DNA from: Nothophaeocryptopus gaeumannii
Taxonomy: Eukaryota; Ascomycota; Dothideomycetes; Mycosphaerellales; Mycosphaerellaceae
NCBI GenBank assembly: GCA_031771865.1
Contig: JASISA010000002.1
Location: 620,001 to 684,000, forward strand
Length of the DNA stretch: 64,000 bases
Direction of reading: 5' to 3'
Shown: positions 19,194-29,147 of the stretch, piece by piece
Layout: each line of letters starts with the position of its first letter
Position numbering within the stretch: position 1 is the stretch's first letter
Program-made: the position numbers and the translations under genes
Notes under the pieces: generated by a model
What the model was told of the DNA's origin: nothing
Databases searched by the model: none
What the model saw: only the letters and a program-made list of their open reading frames with translations

Positions 19194-22100
19194 TTAGTCT
19201 TCCATCTGAACATCCTCATTCCCCTCCTTCTCAGCCTCCTCCTCTTCCTCCTCATCCTGCTCCCCGTTCTCCTTGACAGGCATGAGGACATCAATACCAC
19301 CGGTTCCCATCCTCCCGATACCTCCAACTACGATCCTCGCGCTGGGACCGTTCAAATCGTCGTCATCTCCGGAGAGGATAGCATCCCTAAGGAAGCCCAA
19401 CGTGGTTTCGAAAGACATTTTCATGAACGGACTCACGTTCCCTCTATACCCCATACGGCTGAAAGCCTGATACACACCATCGCGGGTCATATAGTCGGCG
19501 ATGAGGGTCAAGTGGCGCACGTCGACATCGATTCCGTGACCGCCGAAAACACCCTGTAATTCTCGCACGATGGCTCCACGCGCGGCTTCAACGCCGTAGT
19601 GGATCAGGATGTGGTGGATGGAGTTTGTGTAGATGTGATGTGGGTGGACGACGTGTTGATATTCCCAAAGAGCGGGGATGTTTACGCCCGAAGTAACAAG
19701 TATCGGCTTACTGTCGTTGTTCTTGGTGGTTTCCTCGTCCAGCATACATGAGTCAATACCAGGCACGGATTGGATGTATGCTTGTCGGAGGGATTGTTCG
19801 ACGAGATGAAGCATGAGAATCTTAGCAGTTCCGGAATCGTATTCCATTGTAAAGGAACAGTGAGCGCCGTTCTTGTCGTCGAAGGAGAACGAGGCGATAT
19901 CGTTGGTTTTGGTGTCGCCTTTGATCCGTGCTTCGCGGTCTTTGGCGGCGGTTTTACGGTCGCTCTTCGATACGCCCTCCTCTGGGCCAGGAGAGCCGCG
20001 ATTTGAGCCGTACGTTTCGTCTTCGGATTCGCTGTCCTCGGGTTCGGGCGTGGCTTCTCGCTTCTTCATGTTCTCCTCTTCATCGTCCTCGTACGCTTCA
20101 TAGCCGGCCTGCTGCTTGTTGCTCTTAGCTTTGTCGCGAGTGGCATCATCGTCACCTTCAGCGTCTGAGTCGTCATCGCCTCCTTCACGATCTGCTTGAG
20201 GCTGGGCGCGCTCTTGCTCGATCTGCCCTGCCGATTCGCCGATCTCTCCGAAGGCCTTCTCGACGCCCTTGAGTGTCTTGGCTTCACTGCGCTTCTTAAG
20301 CTCTTTTCTCGTGGCAGCTTGCAGTCGCGGTAGCATTCGCTTCTCGACAGTTTCAACGACATCCTGGATGGTGATGGCATATTCTTTCCTGTACTCTGCG
20401 CTTGGGAAGAATTCGAGTCGAATCTGATACTTCTTTGCTTCCGCGTAACCAATGCCCGCACCTGTCGTCTCGGTAACCGTCACCTTATCCACAATCTCTG
20501 CAAGTCTGAGCCTGGAGATACCCTTGGCAAACTTCTTCGCATCGTCCACGGAGATGCCTGGGTTCATGATCAGAGTCATCTGTGGAGTGGAAATGTCGGT
20601 TGCAGCTGTCATGACGATTTCTCGAAGACGAGGAATACCAAGCGTGACGTTCTTCGCAGCGTGACCAGCCAAGTGGAAGGTGTTCAGCGTCATTTGCGTA
20701 CTGGGTTCTCCAACAGACTGTCCGGCAACAACACCAACAGCTTCGCCCGCTTCAACGACAGACTTCATGTATCGGACGTCAAGGATGTGGCCGTAGTTTC
20801 GTTTCGAGACCGTGTTGCCACCATCGATGCCCTTCTTCCTGTCTTTGATGAGCCTGAGCTCATTCTTGTCAATCCAGGCCTTTGAATCGCTGTAGAGCTT
20901 CTCGCTGATACTTCCAACGTTCCTGGTAGGTGGATAGCGTGCCAATGCAGGATCGGAAGCTCCGAGATCGCCAGTCTTGCGGTATTTCTTCTCGGCAGTC
21001 TTGAGGTATTCCTTGGCGTCGTCACTCACGAGATTGCCGAACGCCTCGCCCATGTTCATGCTGTGGAAGAGGGATAGATAGTTCTCCGCCAGGAACTTGT
21101 AGTTGCTCATATAACGGGCTTTGCCGACGTCTAGACCATCCTCTCCGTACAAGAATTGTACCACGCTGCCGTCTTCGGTATTCCGTACGGACGTATCATA
21201 CTCGACTCGTAGACCCTCCATGCCTTTGATCAAGCAACGTTGGAGATACCCAGATCGAGAAGTCTTGACGGCGGTATCGATGAGACCTTCTCTACCAGCC
21301 ATAGCGTGGAAGAAGTACTCTTGCGGTCGAATACCAGTCAAGAAGCGATCTACGATAAATCCGCCAGCCCGGACACTTGACTCAAATGGCTTGAAGCAGG
21401 GCAGAGTCTTTCCGCTCACCATAACGGGGACCCTGCGGCCTTCCAGAACTTGTTGTCCAAGGTTGCAAGAAATGAGATTCGTATTGACCTTCGAACCCTT
21501 CGCACCAGACGTTGTCATGGTCTGCATTTGATTTTTCGGGAATGGCTTGACGAGACCGGCAGGCATAGTTTGTTTCGACACTCCGCCAGAAAGCTTCGCA
21601 GTGGCTGCGTTGGAGAGGAGATCCAGTCCATGAAGCTTGGTATCGTCACGTAGGACACCTTCAAGCCTCCGCCGAAGTTCCATGTCGTCGCTTTTCGGTT
21701 TGTGCTCTGCCAGGGAAACATATTTTGAGGCCACTTCCAGACCCACCGTTTCAGCATCAGCCAACACCTTAGCCCTGTCTTCCTCGCCCTTGCGTGTAAA
21801 GATCAGGTCCTCCACACCACAAGAGAAAGCGCGCATATTCTCTAGCTTCGTAAGCAGTCTGCCTAGCACACTCAAAAGCTTCCCGGCGATTGTGTGCCCA
21901 TAAGCTTCGTAGACTGCGTTCACGAAGCCTCCATGAGCCGGACCTATTTGCTTCTTGTCCAGCACGCCCTGCAGGAAGTTACCATCTTGCACGATGACTT
22001 CGCCTTCTTCCTTGAAGTGCTCTCCCCACATGTCGCCACTCGTAGTACTCTTACCGGACACTGTCAGGCCTTGAGCGCCGTGTGGCTGCAAGTTCTTCAG

Positions 22101-24347
22101 GACTGAGCTGATGACCTGCTTTCCGGTCCAGAGCGGTTTGGGCTTGAAGATAGCTGGCGGCACAGTCTCGACTCTGCCACTTGAGCAATGCCCGCTTTCT
22201 GGACGCAATGCTGCGTAAAGCAAATTCATGTAGTCACCACGTTCAAAGAACGTGTCTCGATTTGAAAGCCAGACGCTCATGGAGATATGATCTTGAATTA
22301 GACCTCTGAGTGGATTACCGTATGTGCCTGACAAGTACTGATGATCCGTATCGGCGATTGACAGAGCCTCTGCTCGCGCGAGTTCATTTTGCGGGAAGTG
22401 CATGTTCATCTCGTCACCGTCGAAATCTGCGTTGTAAGTATTACAGTTTGCGTAGTGCATACGCAGTGTCTTCTCGCCTGGCAGAACGCGTGCTCTATGA
22501 CACATCATCGAAGGTTTGTGAAGTGTGGGCTGACGATTCATAATGACAATGTCGCCGTTGTTCAGATGTCGATGCACTTTCTTTGGCCGTGCTCCGCGCA
22601 TGTGGCCAGACGCAGATGGCGCGAGTAGCGAGTTGGCCAGCGCTGTTCTCTCCTCTGGGTTCTTTCGCTCAAGATTGACAACCTGTCCATTTTCGCCCTC
22701 AATCGCTACAGCACCTGGCCATATATGCGGTCCATTCCGTACAGCTTCTTGCAACTCCTCCACGTTCCATTGCGTGACAGGCTCCGGGTACGTGAGTTTG
22801 ACAGCGAAGACCGGCGGCACACCGATCTCGTTTGTTTCGATGTTTGGGTCAGGTGAAATGACAGTTCGCGCAGCGAAATTAACACGCTTGCCCATCATGT
22901 ACTTTCGGAACATACCCTCCTTCTTCTCCAGCTTTTGCTTAACACCGTCCGCAAGTCTTGCAGCCGCGCGACCGGACACGGGAGCTAGACCCTTGTCGAC
23001 CACTTGGTTTACATTCTCTTGAAGTTGCAACCACGTGTTCTCAAGATCGGCATAGGTTCGCTCTCGATATCGTTGCTCGGAAGGCTTCTGCCCGCTTAGC
23101 TCGCGCTGTATCTCGGCCATCGTGTCGCAATTTTGGAGAATGTTCTTGTAAGTGGTGTTCTCTTGCGCTTCCGCGATCTCATTATTGCCAGTCTTGGCCT
23201 CTGGACGGTATCGGTTTGGTGGTACGAGGATAGCTTGCAGAAAGAACATGTCTGCTGACAGTCCGCCCCTTCCTTGGTTTTGACCGTAGACGAGGCCCAA
23301 GATCTCTCCATCGCCTTCGAAAAGCTGTCGAAGTTGTGCGTGTACGCGACTGGGATTCATGTACTCCTCCTTTGCCGCAGCTTTGGGCTTAGCCATTGTC
23401 TGCTCCGCAACACCATCCAGAACAGCACCGCCCGCAATTTCTGGCTCTTCCTCAGAAAGCTCTGTCTCGTCGACCTCTTCCTCGGATGATCTTTCAAGAT
23501 CTGCGACTGCTTCGTCTTCATCTCTCTTCCGTTTCCGGCTCTTTTCCAGCCTGATCTTGCGCCTAAGCTCGACCATCGGATCCTTGATCTTCTTCCCTGC
23601 CTGCACCATCGCAACGTGCTCTTTCTCGGTAAGCGCCTTTCTGAAAATCTTCACGAATCGATCTTTACGGTATCCGTGATTGATTCCTGCACAATTGCCG
23701 CATTTCTTACTCTTGTTGCTGTCCAGCATAAAATCCTGTATGATCGCTCTTCGCACGTTGTTCGATGCTTCAGTCTTTTGCATTGAGAGAGTCCCGTTTC
23801 TCCTCGCCGTCTTGATCGCGTTGTTTGTGAACTTCTCTAGCTGTTGCTGTAAGGCTTTCGTGTCGGCGTCCCCTTCGGATTCGTCGCTCTCCTCAGCGGT
23901 GACCGTCTTGTTCTCAGCCATCTGGTGTTCCACATCGTCCAACTCGTTTACCTCCTTCAGCAGTCCGTATCTTACCAGCCGTAACTTGCAGATATATCTC
24001 GTCACCGCGATCCTCCTCATCTTGAGCTTCCCGCAATATATACATCCCGCTCGAAGCAGGCGCAGGACTTGGTCCATAAACGTCGGGTGGTAGCATGGCA
24101 CTGGCAACTCGATATGACCTGGGTGACCCGGACATTGCGGGTTCTTGAGACCGCAAGTCGCGCAGGCATTGTCGCCAAATTGGCCCAGCTCGGGACTGTA
24201 CAGACCTCCAGGAATCGGGTTCAATAGCGTATCGAATGTCGTCGGGTTCGTTATTCGTTTCGCGGACAGAGCCCGTACATCGTGTTTGGACAAGTAGCCG
24301 AAGCTGACGCCGTTCAACTGCGATGCCACCGCCTGCGAGGGATTCAT
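19194..24347 (-). CDS. RPA190: DNA-directed RNA polymerase I largest subunit (A190)
   Basis: Single exon from ATG 24347, 1717 aa, the usual length for Rpa190. The frame is open further upstream, but MNPSQAVASQLNGVSFGYLS is where the family begins. N-terminal zinc clamp: CATCGLKNPQCPGHPGH. Catalytic Mg-binding loop: NADFDGDEMNMHFPQ in the double-psi barrel. The bridge helix/trigger loop region includes GGFIVDRFLTGIRPQEYFFHAMAGREG and ESTQMTLNTFH-type residues (GEPSTQMTLNTFHLAGH). The acidic insertion near the C-terminal jaw (about residues 1390-1470, DDDSDAEGDDD) is typical of Pol I. The protein transcribes rDNA in the nucleolus. It is divergent from PRP3 across 233 bp. The 3' end runs into a compact intergenic region. 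Confidence 0.97.
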   Translation of the reverse strand: MNPSQAVASQLNGVSFGYLSKHDVRALSAKRITNPTTFDTLLNPIPGGLYSPELGQFGDNACATCGLKNPQCPGHPGHIELPVPCYHPTFMDQVLRLLRAGCIYCGKLKMRRIAVTRYICKLRLVRYGLLKEVNELDDVEHQMAENKTVTAEESDESEGDADTKALQQQLEKFTNNAIKTARRNGTLSMQKTEASNNVRRAIIQDFMLDSNKSKKCGNCAGINHGYRKDRFVKIFRKALTEKEHVAMVQAGKKIKDPMVELRRKIRLEKSRKRKRDEDEAVADLERSSEEEVDETELSEEEPEIAGGAVLDGVAEQTMAKPKAAAKEEYMNPSRVHAQLRQLFEGDGEILGLVYGQNQGRGGLSADMFFLQAILVPPNRYRPEAKTGNNEIAEAQENTTYKNILQNCDTMAEIQRELSGQKPSEQRYRERTYADLENTWLQLQENVNQVVDKGLAPVSGRAAARLADGVKQKLEKKEGMFRKYMMGKRVNFAARTVISPDPNIETNEIGVPPVFAVKLTYPEPVTQWNVEELQEAVRNGPHIWPGAVAIEGENGQVVNLERKNPEERTALANSLLAPSASGHMRGARPKKVHRHLNNGDIVIMNRQPTLHKPSMMCHRARVLPGEKTLRMHYANCNTYNADFDGDEMNMHFPQNELARAEALSIADTDHQYLSGTYGNPLRGLIQDHISMSVWLSNRDTFFERGDYMNLLYAALRPESGHCSSGRVETVPPAIFKPKPLWTGKQVISSVLKNLQPHGAQGLTVSGKSTTSGDMWGEHFKEEGEVIVQDGNFLQGVLDKKQIGPAHGGFVNAVYEAYGHTIAGKLLSVLGRLLTKLENMRAFSCGVEDLIFTRKGEEDRAKVLADAETVGLEVASKYVSLAEHKPKSDDMELRRRLEGVLRDDTKLHGLDLLSNAATAKLSGGVSKQTMPAGLVKPFPKNQMQTMTTSGAKGSKVNTNLISCNLGQQVLEGRRVPVMVSGKTLPCFKPFESSVRAGGFIVDRFLTGIRPQEYFFHAMAGREGLIDTAVKTSRSGYLQRCLIKGMEGLRVEYDTSVRNTEDGSVVQFLYGEDGLDVGKARYMSNYKFLAENYLSLFHSMNMGEAFGNLVSDDAKEYLKTAEKKYRKTGDLGASDPALARYPPTRNVGSISEKLYSDSKAWIDKNELRLIKDRKKGIDGGNTVSKRNYGHILDVRYMKSVVEAGEAVGVVAGQSVGEPSTQMTLNTFHLAGHAAKNVTLGIPRLREIVMTAATDISTPQMTLIMNPGISVDDAKKFAKGISRLRLAEIVDKVTVTETTGAGIGYAEAKKYQIRLEFFPSAEYRKEYAITIQDVVETVEKRMLPRLQAATRKELKKRSEAKTLKGVEKAFGEIGESAGQIEQERAQPQADREGGDDDSDAEGDDDATRDKAKSNKQQAGYEAYEDDEEENMKKREATPEPEDSESEDETYGSNRGSPGPEEGVSKSDRKTAAKDREARIKGDTKTNDIASFSFDDKNGAHCSFTMEYDSGTAKILMLHLVEQSLRQAYIQSVPGIDSCMLDEETTKNNDSKPILVTSGVNIPALWEYQHVVHPHHIYTNSIHHILIHYGVEAARGAIVRELQGVFGGHGIDVDVRHLTLIADYMTRDGVYQAFSRMGYRGNVSPFMKMSFETTLGFLRDAILSGDDDDLNGPSARIVVGGIGRMGTGGIDVLMPVKENGEQDEEEEEEAEKEGNEDVQMED

Positions 24348-24580
24348 TTCGGCCAAATAATCGCAGAACGGCGCATACACAGAAGCAACAGAGACACCAG
24401 ATCGTCGGCAACATTTTTCTCTTGCCTCGACGAACTCTTGGCGACGCGCTTGGGGAGCACGGCCCGCTGCGGCCAGAACTCTGATCTGATGCCTGCCTGC
24501 CTGACTCGCGTGATCGTCCACTTCAGATTTGTTCTTGAGGCGTATCACCACTTCCGGAGACACGACTCAGCACCGACACC
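24348..24580. promoter_or_regulatory. Bidirectional promoter, RPA190/PRP3
   Basis: Only 233 bp separate the start codons of RPA190 (minus) and PRP3 (plus), so both essential genes share this interval for initiation. I looked for PAC/RRPE-like ribosome-biogenesis motifs and did not find a clear one. Confidence 0.6.
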
Positions 24581-26485
24581 ATGACCGGCAAGCGGCCATA
24601 CGAGAATGGCGACGACAGCGCTACTAAGAGACAACGCGGCGGAGATGGGTCGCCGGTACCTGTCAAGACTGGTGGAGGGGTGGGAGAGACGGAGTTGGAG
24701 CGCAAGAAGAGGGAGACGGCGGAGCGCATGGCTGCGTTGAAGGCGAAGATTGCAGCAAACAAGCCAAATGGAGGAGCGGCGGCGGCACTACATGCAGCTC
24801 CGTCGCCGGTGGGAGGCAGTATGGCACAAGTTCCGCCCTCATCGGGAGGGAACGACGTGGCTGTGAAGAGGGCAGAAGTCGCTGCGAAAATTGCTGCGAT
24901 GAAGGCCAAGATGGCAGGACAGAAGCCATCGCCTGTAAATGGAGCCGCCGCGGCACCTCCTCCAGCCGCCCAGCAAACCGAGCAGCAGCGGCAAATGGCT
25001 GAGGCCAGACAGCGAGCCGCCGAGATCGCCCGGAGACGAGACACCCAGGCTGTGCTGACACCACCCCCTAGGCAGGATAGTCGTGGAGCGCGTGGTGGTC
25101 TTGGAATCGGTTTACACCCTTCATTGTTGGGAGACGCTGGTGCAGACAGAGCGAGAGCAGGGCAGCAAGGACCCAAGTTCAGTACCACGAAAGGAAACAA
25201 GCAGCCTGAACAGCCCAAGATTAACCCCTACCTTGCTGCGCAGCCTGACGAGACACAAGACGATGCCGACCCCAACTTTGCACCTGCAGCCAGGAAGTAT
25301 GCCGAGAGGAAGAGCAAGCAGCTGGTCTTTAGCGAGAAGGGCAAGTACATGGCTCAAGCGAATGCACTACGGCAGCAAGCGAAGTTGGAAGAGATGAAGC
25401 GTCGTATTGCAGCAGACGCACGAAAGACGGAGATTGAAGAGGCTTCTGACAAAGCTTTTCTTGTGCCAGCGCCTCCCGATGTGGAGTGGTGGGACGAAGG
25501 CATACTTCCCGAAGGACAGAATACATACGAAGATTGGGAAAAGCCCGGCCGGAGCAGGATTGAGACTGAGGATAGCATCATCACTGCTCTAATCCAGCGG
25601 CCGGTCTTACTCCAAGCACCTCAAGATAAGTTCTTGCCAGGGCCCAAACCTTTAATGCTCACTCAGAAAGAGCAAAAGAAGCTGCGTCGACAACGGCGTA
25701 TGGCCGACATGAAGGAAGAGCAGGCCAAGATTCGTCTCGGTCTTATTGAGCCACCACCTCCCAAGGTGAAGAAATCGAACATGATGCGTGTTCTTGGTGA
25801 GCAGGCTGTCAAGGATCCGACGGCTGTTGAAGCGCGTGTCAATCGCGAAATCGCTCAACGTGCACACGACCACGAGCAAGGAAACCAGGATCGCGCATTG
25901 ACAGCAGAACAACGAGCAGAGAAGTTGAAGCAGCAGCAAGCGGGCGACGAGGCCAAGGGTGTCAAGATCGCTATCTTCCGCGTTGATGACTTCAGCTCTG
26001 GCAAGCACCGATACCAGGTCGATGTCAACGCAAAGCAAAACGCCTTGACCGGAATGGTCATCTTGAATCCGAGCCTCAATCTGGTCGTTGTTGAAGGTGG
26101 CGCGCATAGTATGAAGGCCTTCAAAAAGCTTATGCTCAACCGCATCAAGTGGGTTGAGAACACTGCACCTCCGCCAGACTCAACACCAACGACTTTTACT
26201 GGCTACACGGATGGCAGCAATATGGACGTCGAACGCGGCACGCGAGGCACCGGCAGCAAAGCCGCCGCTTGGTGCAACCCACTGGACGACAACGGTAACC
26301 TCAAGGATTTGAGCAACAACGAGTGCGAACTGATTTGGGAAGGCGAATTGGCGACTCGCAACTTCAAGCGATGGGGCAGCCGAGCATGCGAGACCGATGG
26401 TGAAGCGAAGGATATCTTGAGCAAGACTAAGATGGAGAATATGTGGACCTTGGCACGGAGCAAGCAGCAGCAACAGGCGTACTAG
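24581..26485 (+). CDS. PRP3: U4/U6 snRNP protein Prp3
   Basis: Single exon, 634 aa. The N-terminal ~210 residues are low-complexity, with two copies of an A-A-(L/M)-K-A-K-(I/M) helix (AALKAKIAANKP, AAMKAKMAGQKP). The central Prp3 domain (PF08572) spans about 215-440: INPYLAAQ, RKYAERKSKQLVFSEKGKY, VEWWDEGILPEG, LTQKEQKKLRRQRR and MMRVLGEQAVKDPTAVEARV. The C-terminal DUF1115-type (PF06544) ferredoxin-like domain covers about 460-610 (NPSLNLVVVEGG, FKKLMLNRIKW, LIWEGE). Prp3 holds the U4/U6 duplex in the tri-snRNP and is needed for spliceosome assembly in the nucleus. All signature blocks are intact. Confidence 0.96.
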   Translation: MTGKRPYENGDDSATKRQRGGDGSPVPVKTGGGVGETELERKKRETAERMAALKAKIAANKPNGGAAAALHAAPSPVGGSMAQVPPSSGGNDVAVKRAEVAAKIAAMKAKMAGQKPSPVNGAAAAPPPAAQQTEQQRQMAEARQRAAEIARRRDTQAVLTPPPRQDSRGARGGLGIGLHPSLLGDAGADRARAGQQGPKFSTTKGNKQPEQPKINPYLAAQPDETQDDADPNFAPAARKYAERKSKQLVFSEKGKYMAQANALRQQAKLEEMKRRIAADARKTEIEEASDKAFLVPAPPDVEWWDEGILPEGQNTYEDWEKPGRSRIETEDSIITALIQRPVLLQAPQDKFLPGPKPLMLTQKEQKKLRRQRRMADMKEEQAKIRLGLIEPPPPKVKKSNMMRVLGEQAVKDPTAVEARVNREIAQRAHDHEQGNQDRALTAEQRAEKLKQQQAGDEAKGVKIAIFRVDDFSSGKHRYQVDVNAKQNALTGMVILNPSLNLVVVEGGAHSMKAFKKLMLNRIKWVENTAPPPDSTPTTFTGYTDGSNMDVERGTRGTGSKAAAWCNPLDDNGNLKDLSNNECELIWEGELATRNFKRWGSRACETDGEAKDILSKTKMENMWTLARSKQQQQAY

Positions 26486-26602
26486 CAGTGGGCGTCGGCG
26501 CATATTTCGACTTGGTGCATCAGCAAGGTACGTAGGCTGTTGTACAGACTCATTGAGCTTGATGCTATCATGCTTACGCGAATCTCTACCATTCTCTCGC
26601 TC

Positions 26603-27813
26603 TCACGCTTCGACAACCACCTTGTGCATTGCACCTGAGCGTCTCGGTCGTTTAGATTTTGCCGGAGCAGCTCTTGCCCTCATGGGCAGCGCCTCGTCAC
26701 CGCCCGTCTCTTCGTCGTCCGGATCGTCCGAATCGTCGCTTCCCATGAACTCTGTCAATCCCGCATCCATACTGTCCCATGCATACATTTACTCCTCCAT
26801 TTCCTTGTACGACCGCTTGCTTCCCGTGAAGGCACTGTCGCGCGCTCCGTCCACCCTCCAATATGCCTGGCCAATATCATGATCGCATCCGCGCTCGGGT
26901 ACCTCGCGAATAAACTTGTGCCAAAGTTCCATTCCCTCCATGTGCATCACAATTTTCCTGTCACCCGGGCCAGTACCTCCTTTGGCTTCAGCAGCGTTCT
27001 CGAATTGCGCCCACAGACCGTCAATGAGCGGTCCGAGTCTGGCGCATGCGGGAGAAGAGTCTGCCACCTCGACTTTTATGGTGCCAATGAAGTATTTGCT
27101 TTGGGCGGTGACCTCGCCACAAACAGCGTGTGACGCCAACAACATGCGCTTCCACGAGGCCCCAGAGCGTAACCATAACTCCGGCATAAGCATTCGCATA
27201 CCCTTGAAGTTCGCGATCACAGCCTTCATGATGATGAAAATTAGGTTGAGGTATACTGAAGCCGTTCAGACGTAACTCCACTCAGCCGCGATTGCCGGAT
27301 CAGTGGATTCGGGGAGCTGATAGGTATCCTCGAAGTATTGTGAGAGAGTGGTCGGACTGGCGCTGAATCCTTCGAGCTCCCGCAGGAAGTCATCGTCGCT
27401 GTCCTCGTCATCATGGCTTCTCTCGCGATCTACTTGTGCGAGAAGACGAGCGGGCCATCTGGCGTCGGGTCTGGGGCGAAAAAGAGCTTGCGCTGACAGG
27501 AGATGGAGCTGTCGATGGTGGCTTTCCAACCTTTCGAGACGCGCTGGCTGAATAGCAAATCCCGCATCGGCATCTTCAAGAGAATGTTCTCCAGCAGTTC
27601 GCCAGTGCCGAACACTCTATCGCGAGCAGAAATGTTGGACAGTGTGGTTGTGTCGAGGATTTCAGGATGTGTTACTACTTTCTCGAGAAGAAGAAGGGGC
27701 GGGAGTTGACTGCGCATCAGCGCTAGGGCGGTCCGAAGCCTCGGGTGTTGTGCCAAGCCTTGGTCGTGAGTGAATGTTGGGAAATACGTCGGCTTCACTG
27801 AAACTCGAAGCAA
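26603..27813 (-). pseudogene. Decayed F-box protein gene
   Basis: From 27813 the frame carries ISARDRVFGTGELLENILL, MPMRDLLFSQRVSKGWKATI and SISCQRKLFF, a clear and complete F-box. It then stops at 27430. The continuation (VDRERSHDDEDSDDDFLREL and on) lies one frame over. That second frame has an in-frame TGA at 27266, resumes with MKAVIANFKGMRMLMPELWL and a second-block ASWKRML like that of the F-box gene at 10 kb (ASWRRML), and meets a TAA at 26789 followed by 61 more open codons. I found no standard GT..AG introns that repair these breaks. At least one frameshift and one or two stops make it a pseudogene paralogous to the 9886-10706 copy. Confidence 0.65.
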
Positions 27814-28405
27814 TCTGCTAAACGACGAGCCAAGGGCTTTTGATTACTCTTGCTGCGGGCTACTTCTCTTCTACATCAAGCTAATTTCGATACACCGTGC
27901 TTGATTACAAGATTGTAGACTATGAGATCTGTTCTGAGAGACCCGATACCTCTTCACTCTTTAGGAGGAACGGCAACTACCCTGTAAAAGCACATTCACG
28001 CTGTTGACTTCGCATCGAAGGCTGTGAGAAATGGCAACGAGTTTGTCACCTTCCATTGAACTATAGGAACTACCGTCCATGAGGCGATACTGATCTGATG
28101 CAGCAATCGTACTAGACTGCTTGCCTGCAATGACGCATACCTCAATGGCAAACACTGTACACCTTCATGAAGACGGTCGTGGCGCTTCACCGTTTTCTTC
28201 GTGGCAACAGCCCTCACAACATCATGGACTGTTGCTCTTTGAACAGCCTCGCTAGGCATATATAAGAGAAAGCAATAGCGTTCTATACATCAAATCACCA
28301 ACAACTCACCGCGAAACACAATCGACCTTCCAAACTCATCACGTCACACAGCACGAGACCAACCGATCAACACAATCTCGAAAACAACTTTACCCAACCA
28401 ACAAG
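27814..28405. other. Intergenic, holds promoter of the 28406 gene
   Basis: 592 bp between a minus-strand F-box relic and a plus-strand small gene, so it is a divergent region. The only recognisable element is the TATA box listed separately, followed by a C/A-rich leader. Confidence 0.4.
28259..28266 (+). promoter_or_regulatory. Putative TATA box
   Basis: TATATAAG lies 140 bp upstream of ATG 28406 and is followed by a C/A-rich, T-poor leader (CATCAAATCACCAACAACTC and on), the usual look of a well-expressed fungal 5' untranslated region. Confidence 0.5.
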
Positions 28406-28849
28406 ATGTCAAGCATGGGTGGCGCCTCAGGCAGAGCCTCTATTCTGCAGCCTAGGCCCAACTCACCAGCCCGCCCTCCCGAGGAGGATGTATGGTTTCG
28501 AGTGGACGACGCAACCAGCGGTGCGACAAGTCCAAACAATGAACCTTCCCAGCCCTGCACCCACGGGCACATGATACCCGAAAAACGCTACGCCAATTTA
28601 ACTCGCGAAGAGCTAGAAGAAAGACTGGCTCTGGCGGAGGACCAGCTAGCCCGAAGAGAACGAAGGGATCTCTTTGCGCCGATGAACAGGTACATTCGGC
28701 GGCTCGCACTTGGTGAGGAGCTCGAGGTAGACCAAGTTGCTCGTGAGGAGGCGGAGAGAATAGAGGAAGATGAAGAATGGGTGACTGTGCGGACAACCAT
28801 TGGGGAAGGAGGAACAAGCACTGGGCAAGGATGGACAGGCCACTATTGA
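28406..28849 (+). CDS. Small acidic protein of unknown function
   Basis: Intact 147-codon frame. The N-terminal ~65 residues are Ser/Pro/Gly-rich and probably disordered. A predicted helix follows (LTREELEERLALAEDQLARRERRD). The C-terminal part is very acidic (VAREEAERIEEDEEWVTVRT). No signal peptide, membrane segment or known domain. The TATA box and C/A-rich leader upstream support it being a real, perhaps inducible, gene. No family recognised. Confidence 0.6.
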   Translation: MSSMGGASGRASILQPRPNSPARPPEEDVWFRVDDATSGATSPNNEPSQPCTHGHMIPEKRYANLTREELEERLALAEDQLARRERRDLFAPMNRYIRRLALGEELEVDQVAREEAERIEEDEEWVTVRTTIGEGGTSTGQGWTGHY

Positions 28850-29147
28850 GGGGCGAATGGAGTGGCTCTGGCGTCACAATGATGGATTACAAGATACTGG
28901 CTGCGATTTGAGATGATGGATTGGTTGGAAAATGATTGTAGATAGGTAGCTTTAGCAATGAGAAAAGCAATGGGCGTTCATGATCTGAAGGCTATGCTGA
29001 ATTATGCTCTATGAACAGCCGAACGCATTCGTTCTGTAACAAGGAAAGCAGATCTGCAAATGCAGTGAGCTATGTATTATTACCTATGAACAAGGCATTA
29101 CCTCCCGACACCGCAACTGAATCCCCTCGAGTCCTGAAAAGCACATC

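Noticed and set aside
24348..24563. Upstream extension of the RPA190 frame by 72 codons
   Set aside because: The family starts at the Met at 24347; the extension would use up the shared promoter and has no homology-like character.
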